From assembly GCA_020796225.1 (NCBI GenBank), contig CM036771.1, positions 31,502,703-31,566,702 of the forward strand: DNA of 64,000 nucleotides, written 5' to 3'. Below the pieces are notes generated by a model that was not told where the DNA came from, searched no databases, and saw only the letters and a program-made list of their open reading frames with translations. Source of the DNA: Arion vulgaris (lineage: Eukaryota; Mollusca; Gastropoda; Stylommatophora; Arionidae). Below, one piece after another: positions 54,656-64,000 of the stretch (position 1 is the stretch's first letter; each line of letters opens with the position of its first letter). The position numbers and the translations under genes were made by a program.

Positions 54656-56260
54656 ATGGCTTGCTCTGTAAGCTTTGTTCATGAAGCCATGTTTCGTATA
54701 GTTGGTGTATGTATGATGGACATGATTGCAGGATGTGCTCTGGAGTCTGTGTTTCCTGTCTGGCATGCACACTGTGTAGTTTGAGCGGGCTTTATTCTGT
54801 GCATATGATGGTTGGGGCCTGCAGTGGCCTGTTCTTAGACGAAAGATTGTTGTGTGCTGTTTTCTGTGGATTTGTTACCTCCACAACTCTTTGTATTTTC
54901 ACTGGGTGTTTGTGTTGTATCAGTATTGTTCCCTCCTTAGCCAGCCTGTCTGCTCTCTCATTTCCTGATGCACCACAGTGGGCTGGTATCCACTGGAAAA
55001 TATATTTTTTCTGAGAGCTTGTTTAGCTGTAGTGTCAGTTCTCTTCCCATATTATTTGTGGTTCCCTGCAGGACTGACATGCAGTGGCAAAATAAGACAA
55101 GTTTGTTGTTTTCTATGTTTCTTTGTTGCAGTATTTTTGTGGCATTGACAATTGCCTGTTGTTCGGCTCTAAAATTTGTTGGAGTTCTCCGGTGGCACTT
55201 AAATTTTTTATTGTGATGCCATCTTGGAGAATGATAATGGTTCCAACCCCTTCTTTCCTCTCTTTCATGTCTGATGATCCATCTATGTATATATGGGTCC
55301 ACTTAGGTCGGGGGTATGAGGTGTCAATGTGTTCTAGTGTCCAAGATGGGATGTGTTTCTTCAGCCTTTTTATTTACATGTGGAATTGTTGTTATGACTG
55401 TGAAGTTGGGCTGCAAGTCTGTGTTTTTGTATGGTAGTATCCAGTGGAGGCTCGTGATCATTTTTGTATGGTAGTATCCAGTGGTGGCTCGTGATCATTT
55501 TTGTATGGTAGTATCCAGTGGTGGCTCGTAATCATTTTTGTATGGTAGTATCCAGTGGTGGCTCGTAATCATTTTTGTATGGTAGTATCCAGTGGCGGCT
55601 CGTAATCATTTTTGTTGGTGGGGCCAGACACAAATTTTCGCAAAAAATCATGGTTTTGGGTTAGGTTATATTTTAATTTATAAAATAATAAATACATGTT
55701 ACACATTATGTTTGGTGGGTCCGCCCCACTGACACCTAATGACGAGCCCCACTGGTACTATCATTTCCCAGGTTGCTGCATCTTTTGAGAGGATGTCAGT
55801 GTTCTTTGCAGAAAGTGATTTTGACAAGTGATGGAAGCTGTATCTTTTTATGTGATTTTTGGTTGGTTCATTGATTGTTTTGTGTATGAGGTTATTTTCT
55901 AAGCGATTGAAGTTTTCTGTTAGTGTGAGTACTTTGTGTTCCCTGTGTTGCCCCAGCTCTCAAGGCCAGCAGTTGCCTCCAGATCTTTGATTTGTGTACT
56001 TCTTAGACCACCGGTGATGCTTCCGAGGTCTTTGTTCTGTATTTTGTCTAGCTTTGTAGATTTGTATTTGCGGTTATGTATTTTGTCTAGCATGTGTAGA
56101 TCTGTCTATGCTGCGGTTGTGTATTTTGTCTAGCATGTGTAGATCTGTCTATGCTGCGGTTGTGTATTTGTCTAGATGTAGATTTGTGTGCTGCGTTGTG
56201 TATTTTGTCTAGCATGTGTAGATTTGTATGTGCTGCGGTTGTGTACAGAAGACATAGTAT
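54655..56260 (-). mobile_element. RNase-H-type LINE, dead, split by a MITE
   Basis: In order on the minus strand: thumb-like KNHIKRYSFHHLSKSLSAKN and ENFNRLENNLIHKTINEP, then RNase H starting IYIDGSSDMKERKEGVGTII, LPTNFRAEQQAIVNATKI-like, NNMGRELTLQLNKLSEKIYF, HCGASGNERADRLAKEGTIL, and the post-domain region to 54655. A 43-bp unit (GTGTATTTTGTCTAGCATGT) is repeated four to five times at 56030-56250. Frames shift repeatedly. It lies in the CASK intron between the 56.4 and 53.9 kb exons. Confidence 0.85.
55442..55754. mobile_element. hAT-like MITE with amplified left junction
   Basis: Core 55590-55754: left end CAGTGGCGGCTCGTAATC, right end GACGAGCCCCACTG (reverse CAGTGGGGCTCGTC). It is flanked by GTAGTATC (55582-55589) and GTACTATC (55755-55762), 8 bp with one mismatch. 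A 37-bp unit spanning target sequence, duplication and left end occurs five times from 55434. Related to the MITE at 18.8 kb. Confidence 0.85.
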
Positions 56261-56318
56261 CTGGCATTTATATGTGCATTATGAGAGTTCTTATGTCTGG
56301 TCTACTGACCACCCTTAC

Positions 56319-56494
56319 ATGATAACTGCCTTTGATAATCATCTCATAGAGCCTTTCTTTGGTGCCACAGAACGGAGGGTAGCCCCCAAGCAGTATGAAG
56401 AGCAGAACACCACATCCCCACATGTCTACAGGCTTCCCATAAGGCTGTCTTTCTATCACCTCAGGTGCCATGTACTGTGGGGTGCCTACTCGAC
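56319..56494 (-). CDS. CASK: CASK exon: activation segment to helix G
   Basis: This 176-nt exon enters in phase 1 and leaves in phase 0, with 58 complete codons after the split glycine codon. It reads [13 protein letters not shown], then [19 protein letters not shown], then [16 protein letters not shown]. This is the APE motif, the helix F aspartate (VDMWGCG) and the CASK-specific GTKERL segment. The acceptor is TTCTCTTGCCAG and the donor is CAT|GTAAGG. The preceding exon ends in a single G, which completes the glycine codon of GRVGT exactly as in known CASK proteins. It lies 5.7 kb downstream of the previous exon; the intron contains the 52-bp and 15-bp satellites. Confidence 0.95.
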
Positions 56495-56554
56495 CTGGCA
56501 AGAGAAAAAACAAATATTAGACACTAAATAAGTATTAGGAGCTTCCAACAAAAA

Positions 56555-56700
56555 ACAACTACCAAAAACAGGATTCGAACCACATACCCTTATTTCTTAC
56601 GGCACAAATTGCCTAATGGACGAATGTTTTTAAGAACACAGTCAGCTAGCTCTCATAACATTTATAAAACATTATGACAACTACTTCTAGTATGAGGATG
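56555..56700 (-). mobile_element. SINE family F, head part
   Basis: CAGGATTCGAACCACATACC (box B reverse), TATTTCTTACGGCACAAATT, AAGAACACAGTCAGCTAGCT. Confidence 0.75.
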
Positions 56701-57210
56701 GAGGTTGAGGCGTTACTGCTGCCCTCCATTGGCTATCTGGGACTCTGTTTACTGGGGTCATTGCTGTATCTGACCCTCAGTCGATGCTTCACAAGATCCA
56801 AAAGGGCAGGTTTCGTATGAGTGGATGTCGTCTATAGAAGTTTCTAACCTCCAGTGGCTTACGTGGATATACTGTCCTTGGCATGGTGTTTACGGTAATG
56901 AGAGAGCAGACATGCTTGCATCAACAGCATCGATTGTTGGACAGTTGAAGATGGATACGAGTGATGTTCTTCGATCTCTTCGTGACTGCCTGGCGGATGA
57001 AGACACTAAAATAAATGTTGAATCAATCCAGTGAGCAGTTTGGAGTTATCCATTGTACAAGTAGAACTGGATGCCCGAGAGGCAGAGTGTGGAATGTGTT
57101 TAACCAGTGAGCCATGGGAACCATCAGTATGCATACTCTTCTATATCTGTTGGGAAAGACTGAGTACCTATGGGTCTGTCAGAGTGCAATGACATCAGTT
57201 TAGTAACTGT
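56700..57210 (+). mobile_element. RNase-H-type LINE 3' end
   Basis: The frame at 56825-57034 reads LQWLTWIYCPWHGVYGNERA, DMLASTASIVGQLKMDTSDV, LADEDTKINVESIQ. The H-G-V-x-G-N-E-R-A-D motif ends RNase H. The tail (GAACTGGATGCCCGAGAGGC, GAGTACCTATGGGTCTG) matches 22.87-23.1 kb. It is 5'-truncated. Confidence 0.87.
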
Positions 57211-57269
57211 TAACCAATAGCTGTTATAAAAATCCTTATTCTCTTTGACAAAAACCCAAAGAAAACTGT

Positions 57270-58545
57270 ATACAACTGTCTCAAAGTAGCTGGTTGATAC
57301 AAACTGTTTGTATAAATACATCTAAACTTGTCTCAAAGTAGCTGGTTGATACAAACTGTTTGTATAAATACATCTAAACTTGTCTCAAAGTAGCTGGTTG
57401 ATACAAACTGTTTGTATAAATACATCTAAACTTGTCTCAAAGTAGCTGGTTGATACAAACTGTTTGTATAAATACATCTAAACTTGTCTCAAAGTAGCTG
57501 GTTGATACAAACTGTTTGTATAAATACATCTAAACTTGTCTCAAAGTAGCTGGTTGATACAAACTGTTTGTATAAATACATCTAAACTTGTCTCAAAGTA
57601 GCTGTTTGATACAAACTGTTTGTATAAATACATCTAAACTTGTCGCAAAGTAGCTGGTTGATACAAACTGTTTGTATAAATACATCTAAACTTGTCTCAA
57701 AGTAGCTGGTTGATACAAACTGTTTGTATAAATACATCTAAACTTGTCTCAAAGTAGTTGGTTGATACAAACTGTTTGTATAAATACATCTAAACTTGTC
57801 TCAAAGTAGCTGGTTGATACAAACTGTTTGTATAAATACATCTAAACTTGTCTCAAAGTAGCTGGTTGATACAAACTGTTTGTATAAATACATCTAAACT
57901 TGTCTCAAAGTAGCTGGTTGATACAAACTGTTTGTATAAATACATCTAAACTTGTCTCAAAGTAGCTGGTTGATACAAACTGTTTGTATAAATACATCTA
58001 AACTTGTCTCAAAGTAGCTGGTTGATACAAACTGTTCATTATGAAATACGTTATCTTAAAACTTAATGTCTCAAAGTAGCTGGTTGATACAAACTGTTTG
58101 TATAAATACATCTAAACTTGTCTCAAAGTAGCTGGTTGATACAAACTGTTTGTATAAATACATCTAAACTTGTCTCAAAGTAGCTGGTTGATACAAACTG
58201 TTTGTATAAATACATCTAAACTTGTCTCAAAGTAGCTGGTTGATACAAACTGTTTGTATAAATACATCTAAACTTGTCTCAAAGTAGCTGGTTGATACAA
58301 ACTGTTTGTATAAATAATCTAAACTTGTTCAAATAGCTGGTTGATACAAACTGTTTGTATAAATACATCTAAACTTGTCTCAAAGTAGCTGGTTGATACA
58401 AACTGTTTGTATAAATACATCTAAACTTGTCTCAAAGTAGCTGGTTGATACAAACTGTTTGTATAAATAATCTAAACTTGTCTCAAAGTAGCTGGTTGAT
58501 ACAAACTTGTTTTCAAAGTAGCTGGTTATACAAACTGTCTGAACT
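57270..58545. repeat. 52-bp satellite in CASK intron
   Basis: About 24 near-identical copies of TCTCAAAGTAGCTGGTTGAT, ACAAACTGTTTGTATAAATA, CATCTAAACTTG. One unit is altered at 58035-58070. The right end (58310-58545) is ragged and includes a short unit. Confidence 0.97.
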
Positions 58546-58694
58546 AGATAGTTACATTCTACATGTTGATCTTTGGTTCTAATAAAGGCAGGAAATAAAG
58601 AAGAGTTTGCTCTTTCCACTGAGCTCTCTCCCTAAGCACACACAGAAACACAGACATGTAACAATAAATACATTAATGTCAGGTAACCCATTAT

Positions 58695-58950
58695 ATGGTG
58701 AGTGTCTGTAGCTTAAGCAGTAGTGAGCTTGATCACAACACAAGTGTACCTGGTTCATACTTCACGGTGGGCAAGTTTTCAAGCAAATTAGTTTCCTTGG
58801 GTTTAAACAAATGATAAAAATAGATGTCGCCTTTTAGAAAGCAATGGCAGCAAACTACTGAATGTATAAGTGGTGCCTATAAAATCGATGACGCATTTTC
58901 TGTTATTGATGGTTAAGTCATGTAAAGGATATGCCATGGTTTTCATTTCA
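58695..58950 (+). mobile_element. SINE family E copy
   Basis: GTGAGTGTCTGTAGCTTAAG (box A), GTACCTGGTTCATACTTC (box B), GCAATGGCAGCAAACTACTG, AAGTGGTGCCTATAAAATCG, GTCATGTAAAGGATATGCC. It abuts a LINE. Confidence 0.85.
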
Positions 58951-59370
58951 ATCCCATATTATACAGAAAGCAAGCTGAATGCATTTGAAAACAGATGTCT
59001 GAGAAAAATAATGATCATAGAATGGAACGAATTCATGAGAAGGGATGAACTCAGAGAGATGTCCGGTCAACCACTAGTGACAACTGTTATAAGAGGGAGA
59101 AGATGAAGATATGTTGGACATACCTTGAGAAGAAATGATCAAAGAGTATCCAAGCAGACGTTGAATTGGGATGCAAAGGGTTCAAGAACGACAAGAACGA
59201 GAGGATGGCACAGGGAGACCTTGAAACAAACTTTGCTGAGAGAGGCAGGAAATATTGACCTCAATTCCATGGAAGAGATTAAGCAAGTTGTCCAGGTTAG
59301 AGTGCTATGGAAAAATTACTTGCAGGCCTTATGTAATTTAAAACGGTATGAGAGTAATTATTATTTATAA
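58950..59370 (+). mobile_element. RTE-like LINE C-terminus
   Basis: Frames read ESKLNAFENRCLRKIMIIEW, RRDELREMSGQPLVTTVIRG, then LRRNDQRVSKQTLNWDAKGS (first residue variable) and VLWKNYLQALCNLKRYESNY, ending in an ATTATTATT-like tail. A close relative of 21.5 and 62.9 kb, broken by one frameshift. Confidence 0.87.
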
Positions 59371-59662
59371 TTATATATAGAGAGCGACACAATATGAGAA
59401 AAGACAGACATTGAGAGCAAGACATATTGATAGAGAGACATAAAACAGTACAAGAAGCAAATATTGACAGTTCTACAACAATTGATTAATAGGACCATCA
59501 TCATTACACTTCGTTGAATACCATGTGTGCTCCTATCTCTTTCGTACACAGGAAGATCTCAGCTGCAGAGCACGAACTCTCTAGCACCGACGACAGTCCC
59601 CAATGTAATTTTGAAGATGGTGAAGATCTAGGAAGTTTTTTAGGAAGTTTATTTATAATCTT

Positions 59663-61602
59663 TTCTAATGTACTCTTTTCTAATGAATTCTTTTCTAATG
59701 AATTCTTTTCTGATGTATTCTTTTCTAATGTATTCTTTTCTAATGAATTCTTTTCTAATGTATTCTTTTCTAATGTATTCTTTTCTAATGAATTCTTTGC
59801 TGAGGAATTCTTTGCTGAGGAATTCTTTTCTGAGGAATTCTTTGGTGAGGAATTCTTTTCTAATGTATTCTTTTCTAATGTATTCTTTTCTAATGTATTC
59901 TTTTCTGAGGAATTCTTTTCTAATGTATTCTTTTCTAATGAATTCTTTTCTGAGGAATTCTTTTCTAATGTATTCTTTTCTAATGTATTTTTTTCTGAGG
60001 AATTCTTTTCTAATGTATTCTTTTCTAATGAATTCTTTTCTGAGGAATTCTTTTCTAATGAATTCTTTTCTAATGAATTCTTTTCTAATGAATTCTTTTC
60101 TGATGAATTCTTTTCTAATGAATTCTTTTCTAATGTATTCTTTTCTAATGTATTCTTTTCTAATGTATTCTTTTCTAATGAATTCTTTTCTAATGAATTC
60201 TTTTCTAATGAATTCTTTTCTAATGTATTCTTTTCTAATGAATTCTTTGCTGAGGAATTCTTTGCTGAGGAATTCTTTGCTGAGGAATTCTTTTCTGAGG
60301 AATTCTTTTCTGAGGAATTCTTTTCTAATGTATTCTTTTCTAATGAATTCTTTTCTAATGTATTCTTTTCTAATGTATTCTTTTCTGAGGAATTCTTTTC
60401 TAATGTATTCTTTTCTAATGAATTCTTTTCTGAGGAATTCTTTTCTAATGTATTCTTTTCTAATGTATTCTTTTCTGAGGAATTCTTTTCTAATGAATTC
60501 TTTTCTAATGAATTCTTTTCTAATGTATTCTTTTCTAATGTATTCTTTTCTAATGAATTCTTTTCTAATGAATTCTTTTCTAATGAATTCTTTTCTAATG
60601 AATTCTTTTCTAATGTATTCTTTTCTAATGAATTCTTTTCTAATGAATTCTTTTCTAATGAATTCTTTTCTAATGTATTCTTTTCTAATGTATTCTTTTC
60701 TAATGTATTCTTTTCTAATGAATTCTTTTCTAATGTATTCTTTTCTAATGAATTCTTTTCTAATGTATTCTTTTCTAATGAATTCTTTTCTAATGTATTC
60801 TTTTCTAATGTATTCTTTTCTAATGTATTCTTTTCTAATGAATTCTTTGCTGAGGAATTCTTTTCTGAGGAATTCTTTGGTGAGGAATTCTTTTCTAATG
60901 TATTCTTTTCTAATGTATTCTTTTCTAATGTATTCTTTTCTAATGAATTCTTTTCTAATGTATTCTTTTCTAATGAATTCTTTTCTAATGTATTCTTTTC
61001 TAATGAATTCTTTTCTGAGGAATTCTTTTCTAATGAATTCTTTTCTGATGAATTCTTTTCTAATGAATTCTTTTCTAATGAATTCTTTTCTAATGAATTC
61101 TTTGCTGAGGAATTCTTTGCTGAGGAATTCTTTTCTGAGAATTCTTGGAGGAATTCTTTTCTAATGTATTCTTTTCTAATGAATTCTTTTCTGAGGAATT
61201 CTTTTCTAATGTATTCTTTTCTAATGAATTCTTTTCTGAGGAATTCTTTTCTAATGTATTCTTTTCTAATGAATTCTTTTCTAATGTATTCTTTTCTAAT
61301 GAATTCTTTTCTAATGTTTTCTTTTCTAGAATTCTTTTCTAATGTATTCTTTTCTAATGAATTCTTTTCTAATGTATTCTTTTCTAATGAATTCTTTTCT
61401 AATGAATTCTTTTCTAATGAATTCTTTTCTAATGAATTCTTTTCTAATGTATTCTTTTCTAATGAATTCTTTTCTAATGTATTCTTTTCTAATGAATTCT
61501 TTTCTAATGAATTCTTTTCTAATGAATTCTTTTCTAATGTATTCTTTTCTAATGAATTCTTTTCTAATGAATTATTTTCTAATGAATTCTTTTCTAATGA
61601 AT
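59663..61602. repeat. 15-bp TTCTTTTCTAATGAA satellite
   Basis: About 130 copies of TTCTTTTCTAATGAA with subtypes TAATGTA, TGAGGAA and TTTGCTGAGGAA, arranged in recurring blocks (for example the GCTGAGGAA runs at 59790-59840, 60245-60300, 60845-60890 and 61105-61140). Open frames of 749 (minus) and 715 (plus) codons are repeat translations. Confidence 0.98.
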
Positions 61603-61921
61603 GGACAGAGAAAAGAATAAATAGATCTATCCAGAAAGAACTCAAAATCAATGACAACTGACTGATGCTACAAATAAGAAAGAGAAAATTGAGATATTTT
61701 GGACATATAAAAAGACATGAAGGGCTGGAGAAGACCATCATGGAAGGATGCATACCGGCAAAGAGAAAAAGAGGAAGACCACTGAGAAGATGGATTCAGA
61801 ATGTAACTGATGGTTTGAACATGACGACTGCATAGGCAAGACATCTGGCCTATGAGATAGAGAAATTCCGGAGGACTGTTGGGGTGGTCAAGTTCTACTT
61901 AGGAGAAGCTATTTGATGATG
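61603..61921 (+). mobile_element. 5'-truncated RTE-like LINE tail inserted at the satellite edge
   Basis: WTEKRINRSIQKELKIND, then LMLQIRKRKLRYFGHIKRHE, GLEKTIMEGCIPAKRKRGRP, WIQNVTDGLNMTTA, KFRRTVGVVKFYLGEAI, ending TTTGATGATG. It is flanked by AATGAAT (61596-61602 and 61922-61928). Confidence 0.87.
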
Positions 61922-62212
61922 AATGAATTGTTACCCATGCAGAGGCTTTCTAGCCTGTTCTTCTCAATTTGGAACTGCCAATGGTTCTTTTACTAGCTCA
62001 AATTGAACACAGGACCTACGTTTTATCGTCCTTCTCCGATAGGACTGGGAACTTGATCTCACCTACACTAAGATCAAGGATCTCTGGAAAAATATCTCGA
62101 TGGTTACAATAATAAAGAACACATGTCAAGAAAAGTAAGATGAATATTTAAAAGTCACAGTGACTACTATTTGGTCACATGAACATGTGACAATATTTCC
62201 TGTTTGCCACAC

Positions 62213-62388
62213 CTGAGCTGATGTACTGCCCATCCACCAACTGTGTGGCCACTCCAAACCCTCCTAGCTTGACCGGGGCAGAGTTTTCTGTGGAGGCTAA
62301 TAGTATACAGTGTGGCTTGAGGTCTCTGTGTATGATGTTGTTCGTATGACAGTATCTGAGAGCTTCCAGCACCTGCCTCATGTAGTGG
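62213..62388 (-). CDS. CASK: CASK exon: kinase-domain catalytic loop and GFG
   Basis: This 176-nt exon enters in phase 2 and leaves in phase 1, with 58 complete codons. It starts [14 protein letters not shown] and contains [10 protein letters not shown] (catalytic loop) and LGGFGVA at the DFG position. GFG instead of DFG, and H-C after KP where ordinary kinases have E-N, are the hallmarks of CASK. They explain its classification as a pseudokinase, or as a Mg-independent kinase. The acceptor follows a pyrimidine-rich stretch ending CCCCAACAG, and the donor is TCAG|GTGTGG. The longer open frame running through both borders (62175-62444) is intron read-through. The exon is in the CaMK-like domain, which binds partners such as Mint1 in vertebrates; that role is inferred by homology. 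Confidence 0.95.
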
Positions 62389-62639
62389 CTGTTGGGGATA
62401 GAAGAGATACACATGGCATGTTTACACAAGGAAAACTCAAGCATGATGTGACATACTACATCAGTACTATCTAACGTTTTGATATACTGTGGTGCATCTG
62501 ACTAATAACTGGACGAGAGGGCGCCATGTGGCAATTGCAATAATACTACTACTAATAATAATAATATATTGTATTTTTACATTTTTACAAATGGTCAATT
62601 GACAAGTGTTTTACTCTGACAACCTTTGAGTTTTTCATA

Positions 62640-63130
62640 ATTATTAATAATAATAATTTCTCTCGTCGTTATACGTTACATAGGGTGTACACGTTATTTC
62701 TCCATGCCGTTCTATTCTGCGCAACTCGCTAAATCTCCTCCATGGAACTGAGACTGATATTTCTTGCCTCTCTCAGCACAGTTCGTTTTAGGGTCTCCCT
62801 AGGTCGTCCTCACTTTCTTGAATCCTTTGCATCCCACTTCAATGCCTGCATTGATATTCTTTGATCATTTCTTCTCAAGGTGTGTCCAACATATATCCAT
62901 TTTCTCTGTCTTATAACAGATGTTACTGGTGGGTGACCAGATATTTCTCTGATTTCATCACTTCTGAATTCGTTACATTTTATATTCATTATTTTTCGCA
63001 GACATCTATTTTCAAATGCATTCAACTTGAGTTCTATACCTTTAGTCATTTTCCAACTTTTGCTTGCATATGTTAGGATTGATACATTTGAATTGAAAAT
63101 TTGTAAATAAAAAAACATACTAGAAGCCAA
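62640..63130 (-). mobile_element. RTE-like LINE C-terminus
   Basis: The minus frame at 62810-63130 reads NVSILTYASKSWKMTKGIEL, KLNAFENRCLRKIMNIKCNE, SDEIREISGHPPVTSVIRQR and LRRNDQRISMQALKWDAKDS (first residue variable). The rest, ending in an ATTATTATT tail, is frameshifted. 62389-62574 is intron without features; 63131-63329 has nothing recognised. Confidence 0.86.
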
Positions 63131-63329
63131 ATACGAGAAATAACAACATGTGATAACATACGAGGCACTGTTATAGTTATAATCTCAAAAAAAATTGCAA
63201 CTATACCGTGCAACAATATCCTTATCTTTTTGTTCTTCTATTTCTTTACTTGTGGCCATTGACTAAGAACTCTAGTATATGTCTCTTCCATCATTCCAAC
63301 AGCCTCAAATGTGAAATATTGTTAAATGG

Positions 63330-64000
63330 TTACATGAATTGTTCTCAAGCCATACGTACACTACCGTGGGAGGGTCAAGACTGACTCTCAAGAAGAAATC
63401 AAGATTTGTGGTTCCAATCCTGTAAAATTTGTTTGTTCTCTCTGAAAGCTTCTAATACGTGTTCAAGGTCTATTTATTGATCATATTCATTGGTGCCGAT
63501 GTTTCCTCTGGGGTTCTTAAAAAAGCGTTTTATTCTCGAGTTACAATAAACTTAAAGCTGCATATGAATGAGTCTGCATGTATGTTTGTTATATGTGTAT
63601 ACCTGTGTGTATATAAGCTGTTCTTCTGTCTCATATATACACGCAAAAAATGCTTATCGCATGCGTTTATGCAAACACGGTTTGATTAAATCTGACCTGA
63701 TTAATATGTTTTCTGCAGTCGATGTTGTTAATAAAAGACATGACATAGTGAAGATATTTTATGGAGAGCTAGCTGGTTGTGTTTTTTCAGTCTGTATGGC
63801 TATGCAATGGTTGCTACAAGAAACAAAAAATATATTGATCATGAATAGTGTAATTTTTGTTTCAAAGCCTCTAAACTTGTTTACTGTCTATTTATTGATC
63901 TGTAGAAGCAGAAGAATTTCTTGTTTCAAAGCCTCTAATACTTCGTTCACTGTTTTTTGATCGTAGAAGCGAATAATTTTTGTTTCCAAAGCCTCTAATA
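63330..64000 (+). mobile_element. SINE family F copy with tandem body repeats (right-truncated)
   Basis: 63390-63550: GGTTCCAATCCTG (box-B-like), GTTCAAGGTCTATTTATTGA, TTGGTGCCGATGTTTCCTCT, GGGGTTCTTAAAAAAGCG. From about 63845 the piece TTTGTTTCAAAGCCTCTAA, with TTACTGTCTATTTATTGATC, recurs at least three times up to the window edge. 63551-63844 has no certain feature. Confidence 0.72.

Larger units (their letters stand above)
59475..62110 (-). mobile_element. SINE family C, split by a 15-bp satellite and a LINE
   Basis: 59480-59655 is the 3' half in reverse (AATAGGACCATCATCATTAC, CAGGAAGATCTCAGCTGCAG, CGACGACAGTCCCCAATG). 61929-62110 is the head half (AGGCTTTCTAGCCTGTTCTT, CTTCTCCGATAGGACTGG, CTGGAAAAATATCTCGATGG). 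The T-rich centre between them has expanded into about 1.9 kb of satellite. Confidence 0.87.

Noticed and set aside
59504..61753. Open frames of 749 (minus), 715 and 498 (plus) codons
   Set aside because: All are translations of a 15-bp repeat that is open in several frames on both strands; the ends read into SINE and LINE sequence. No domain, no conserved start.
63330..64000. Upstream CASK N-lobe exons
   Set aside because: I looked on the minus strand for the expected CASK motif before HYMRQ and for a glycine loop and found none; they should lie beyond the right edge.

Overview
This is a stretch of animal nuclear DNA with one recognisable host gene embedded in an extremely repeat-rich landscape. 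The gene is a CASK orthologue (calcium/calmodulin-dependent serine protein kinase, a MAGUK scaffold) on the minus strand. I reconstruct six consecutive coding exons from about 62.4 kb down to 41.8 kb. They have GT-AG borders and, apart from the 46.5 kb exon, matching intron phases. They cover the C-terminal two thirds of the kinase-like domain, the linker and the start of the first L27 domain. The N-lobe exons should lie beyond the right edge. The exons after 41,766 (rest of L27, PDZ, SH3, guanylate kinase) were not found and are probably further left or outside the window. The genome type is inferred as an invertebrate, plausibly a mollusc or other lophotrochozoan. That rests on the mix of RTE-like and RNase-H-bearing LINEs, Penelope-like fragments and several tRNA-derived SINE families, and it is an impression, not a proof.

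Layout. 1-4.3 kb is a 24/26-bp satellite cut by the window edge. 4.3-14 kb is a chain of minisatellites (66, 21, 30, 15, 59, 36, 31, 39 and 86 bp units) separated by SINEs and LINE 3' ends. 14-26 kb is mostly 5'-truncated LINE pieces (C-terminal reverse-transcriptase tails and RNase H fragments) and SINEs, with a small nested hAT-type MITE at 18.8 kb. 26.5-27.2 kb is a GAA-rich 15-bp array. 28.0-28.8 kb is a perfect 121-bp inverted repeat flanked by a 14-bp direct repeat, most like a Penelope-like pseudo-LTR foldback. 29-41 kb is more SINE/LINE mosaic plus 43-, 31- and 44-bp arrays and a mariner-like MITE at 40 kb. From 41.8 kb to the right edge the CASK introns are packed with arrays (72, 54, 34, 33, about 26, 52 and 15 bp units), SINEs and LINE fragments.

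For reference I name the SINE-like families A to H. A-F and H carry recognisable or probable tRNA-like box A/box B heads. G is a roughly 250-bp repeat that is contiguous with the 3' end of one RTE-like LINE and may be its tail or a SINE that shares that tail.

The unifying observation is that many tandem arrays here are seeded inside transposable elements. At least ten separate arrays have a unit that is a recognisable piece of a SINE, LINE or MITE, with the rest of the element still flanking the array on both sides. All long open frames in the window (up to 749 codons) are translations of tandem repeats whose unit is a multiple of three, not genes. No rRNA gene, functional tRNA gene, CRISPR array, bacterial-type gene or intact transposon ORF was seen.
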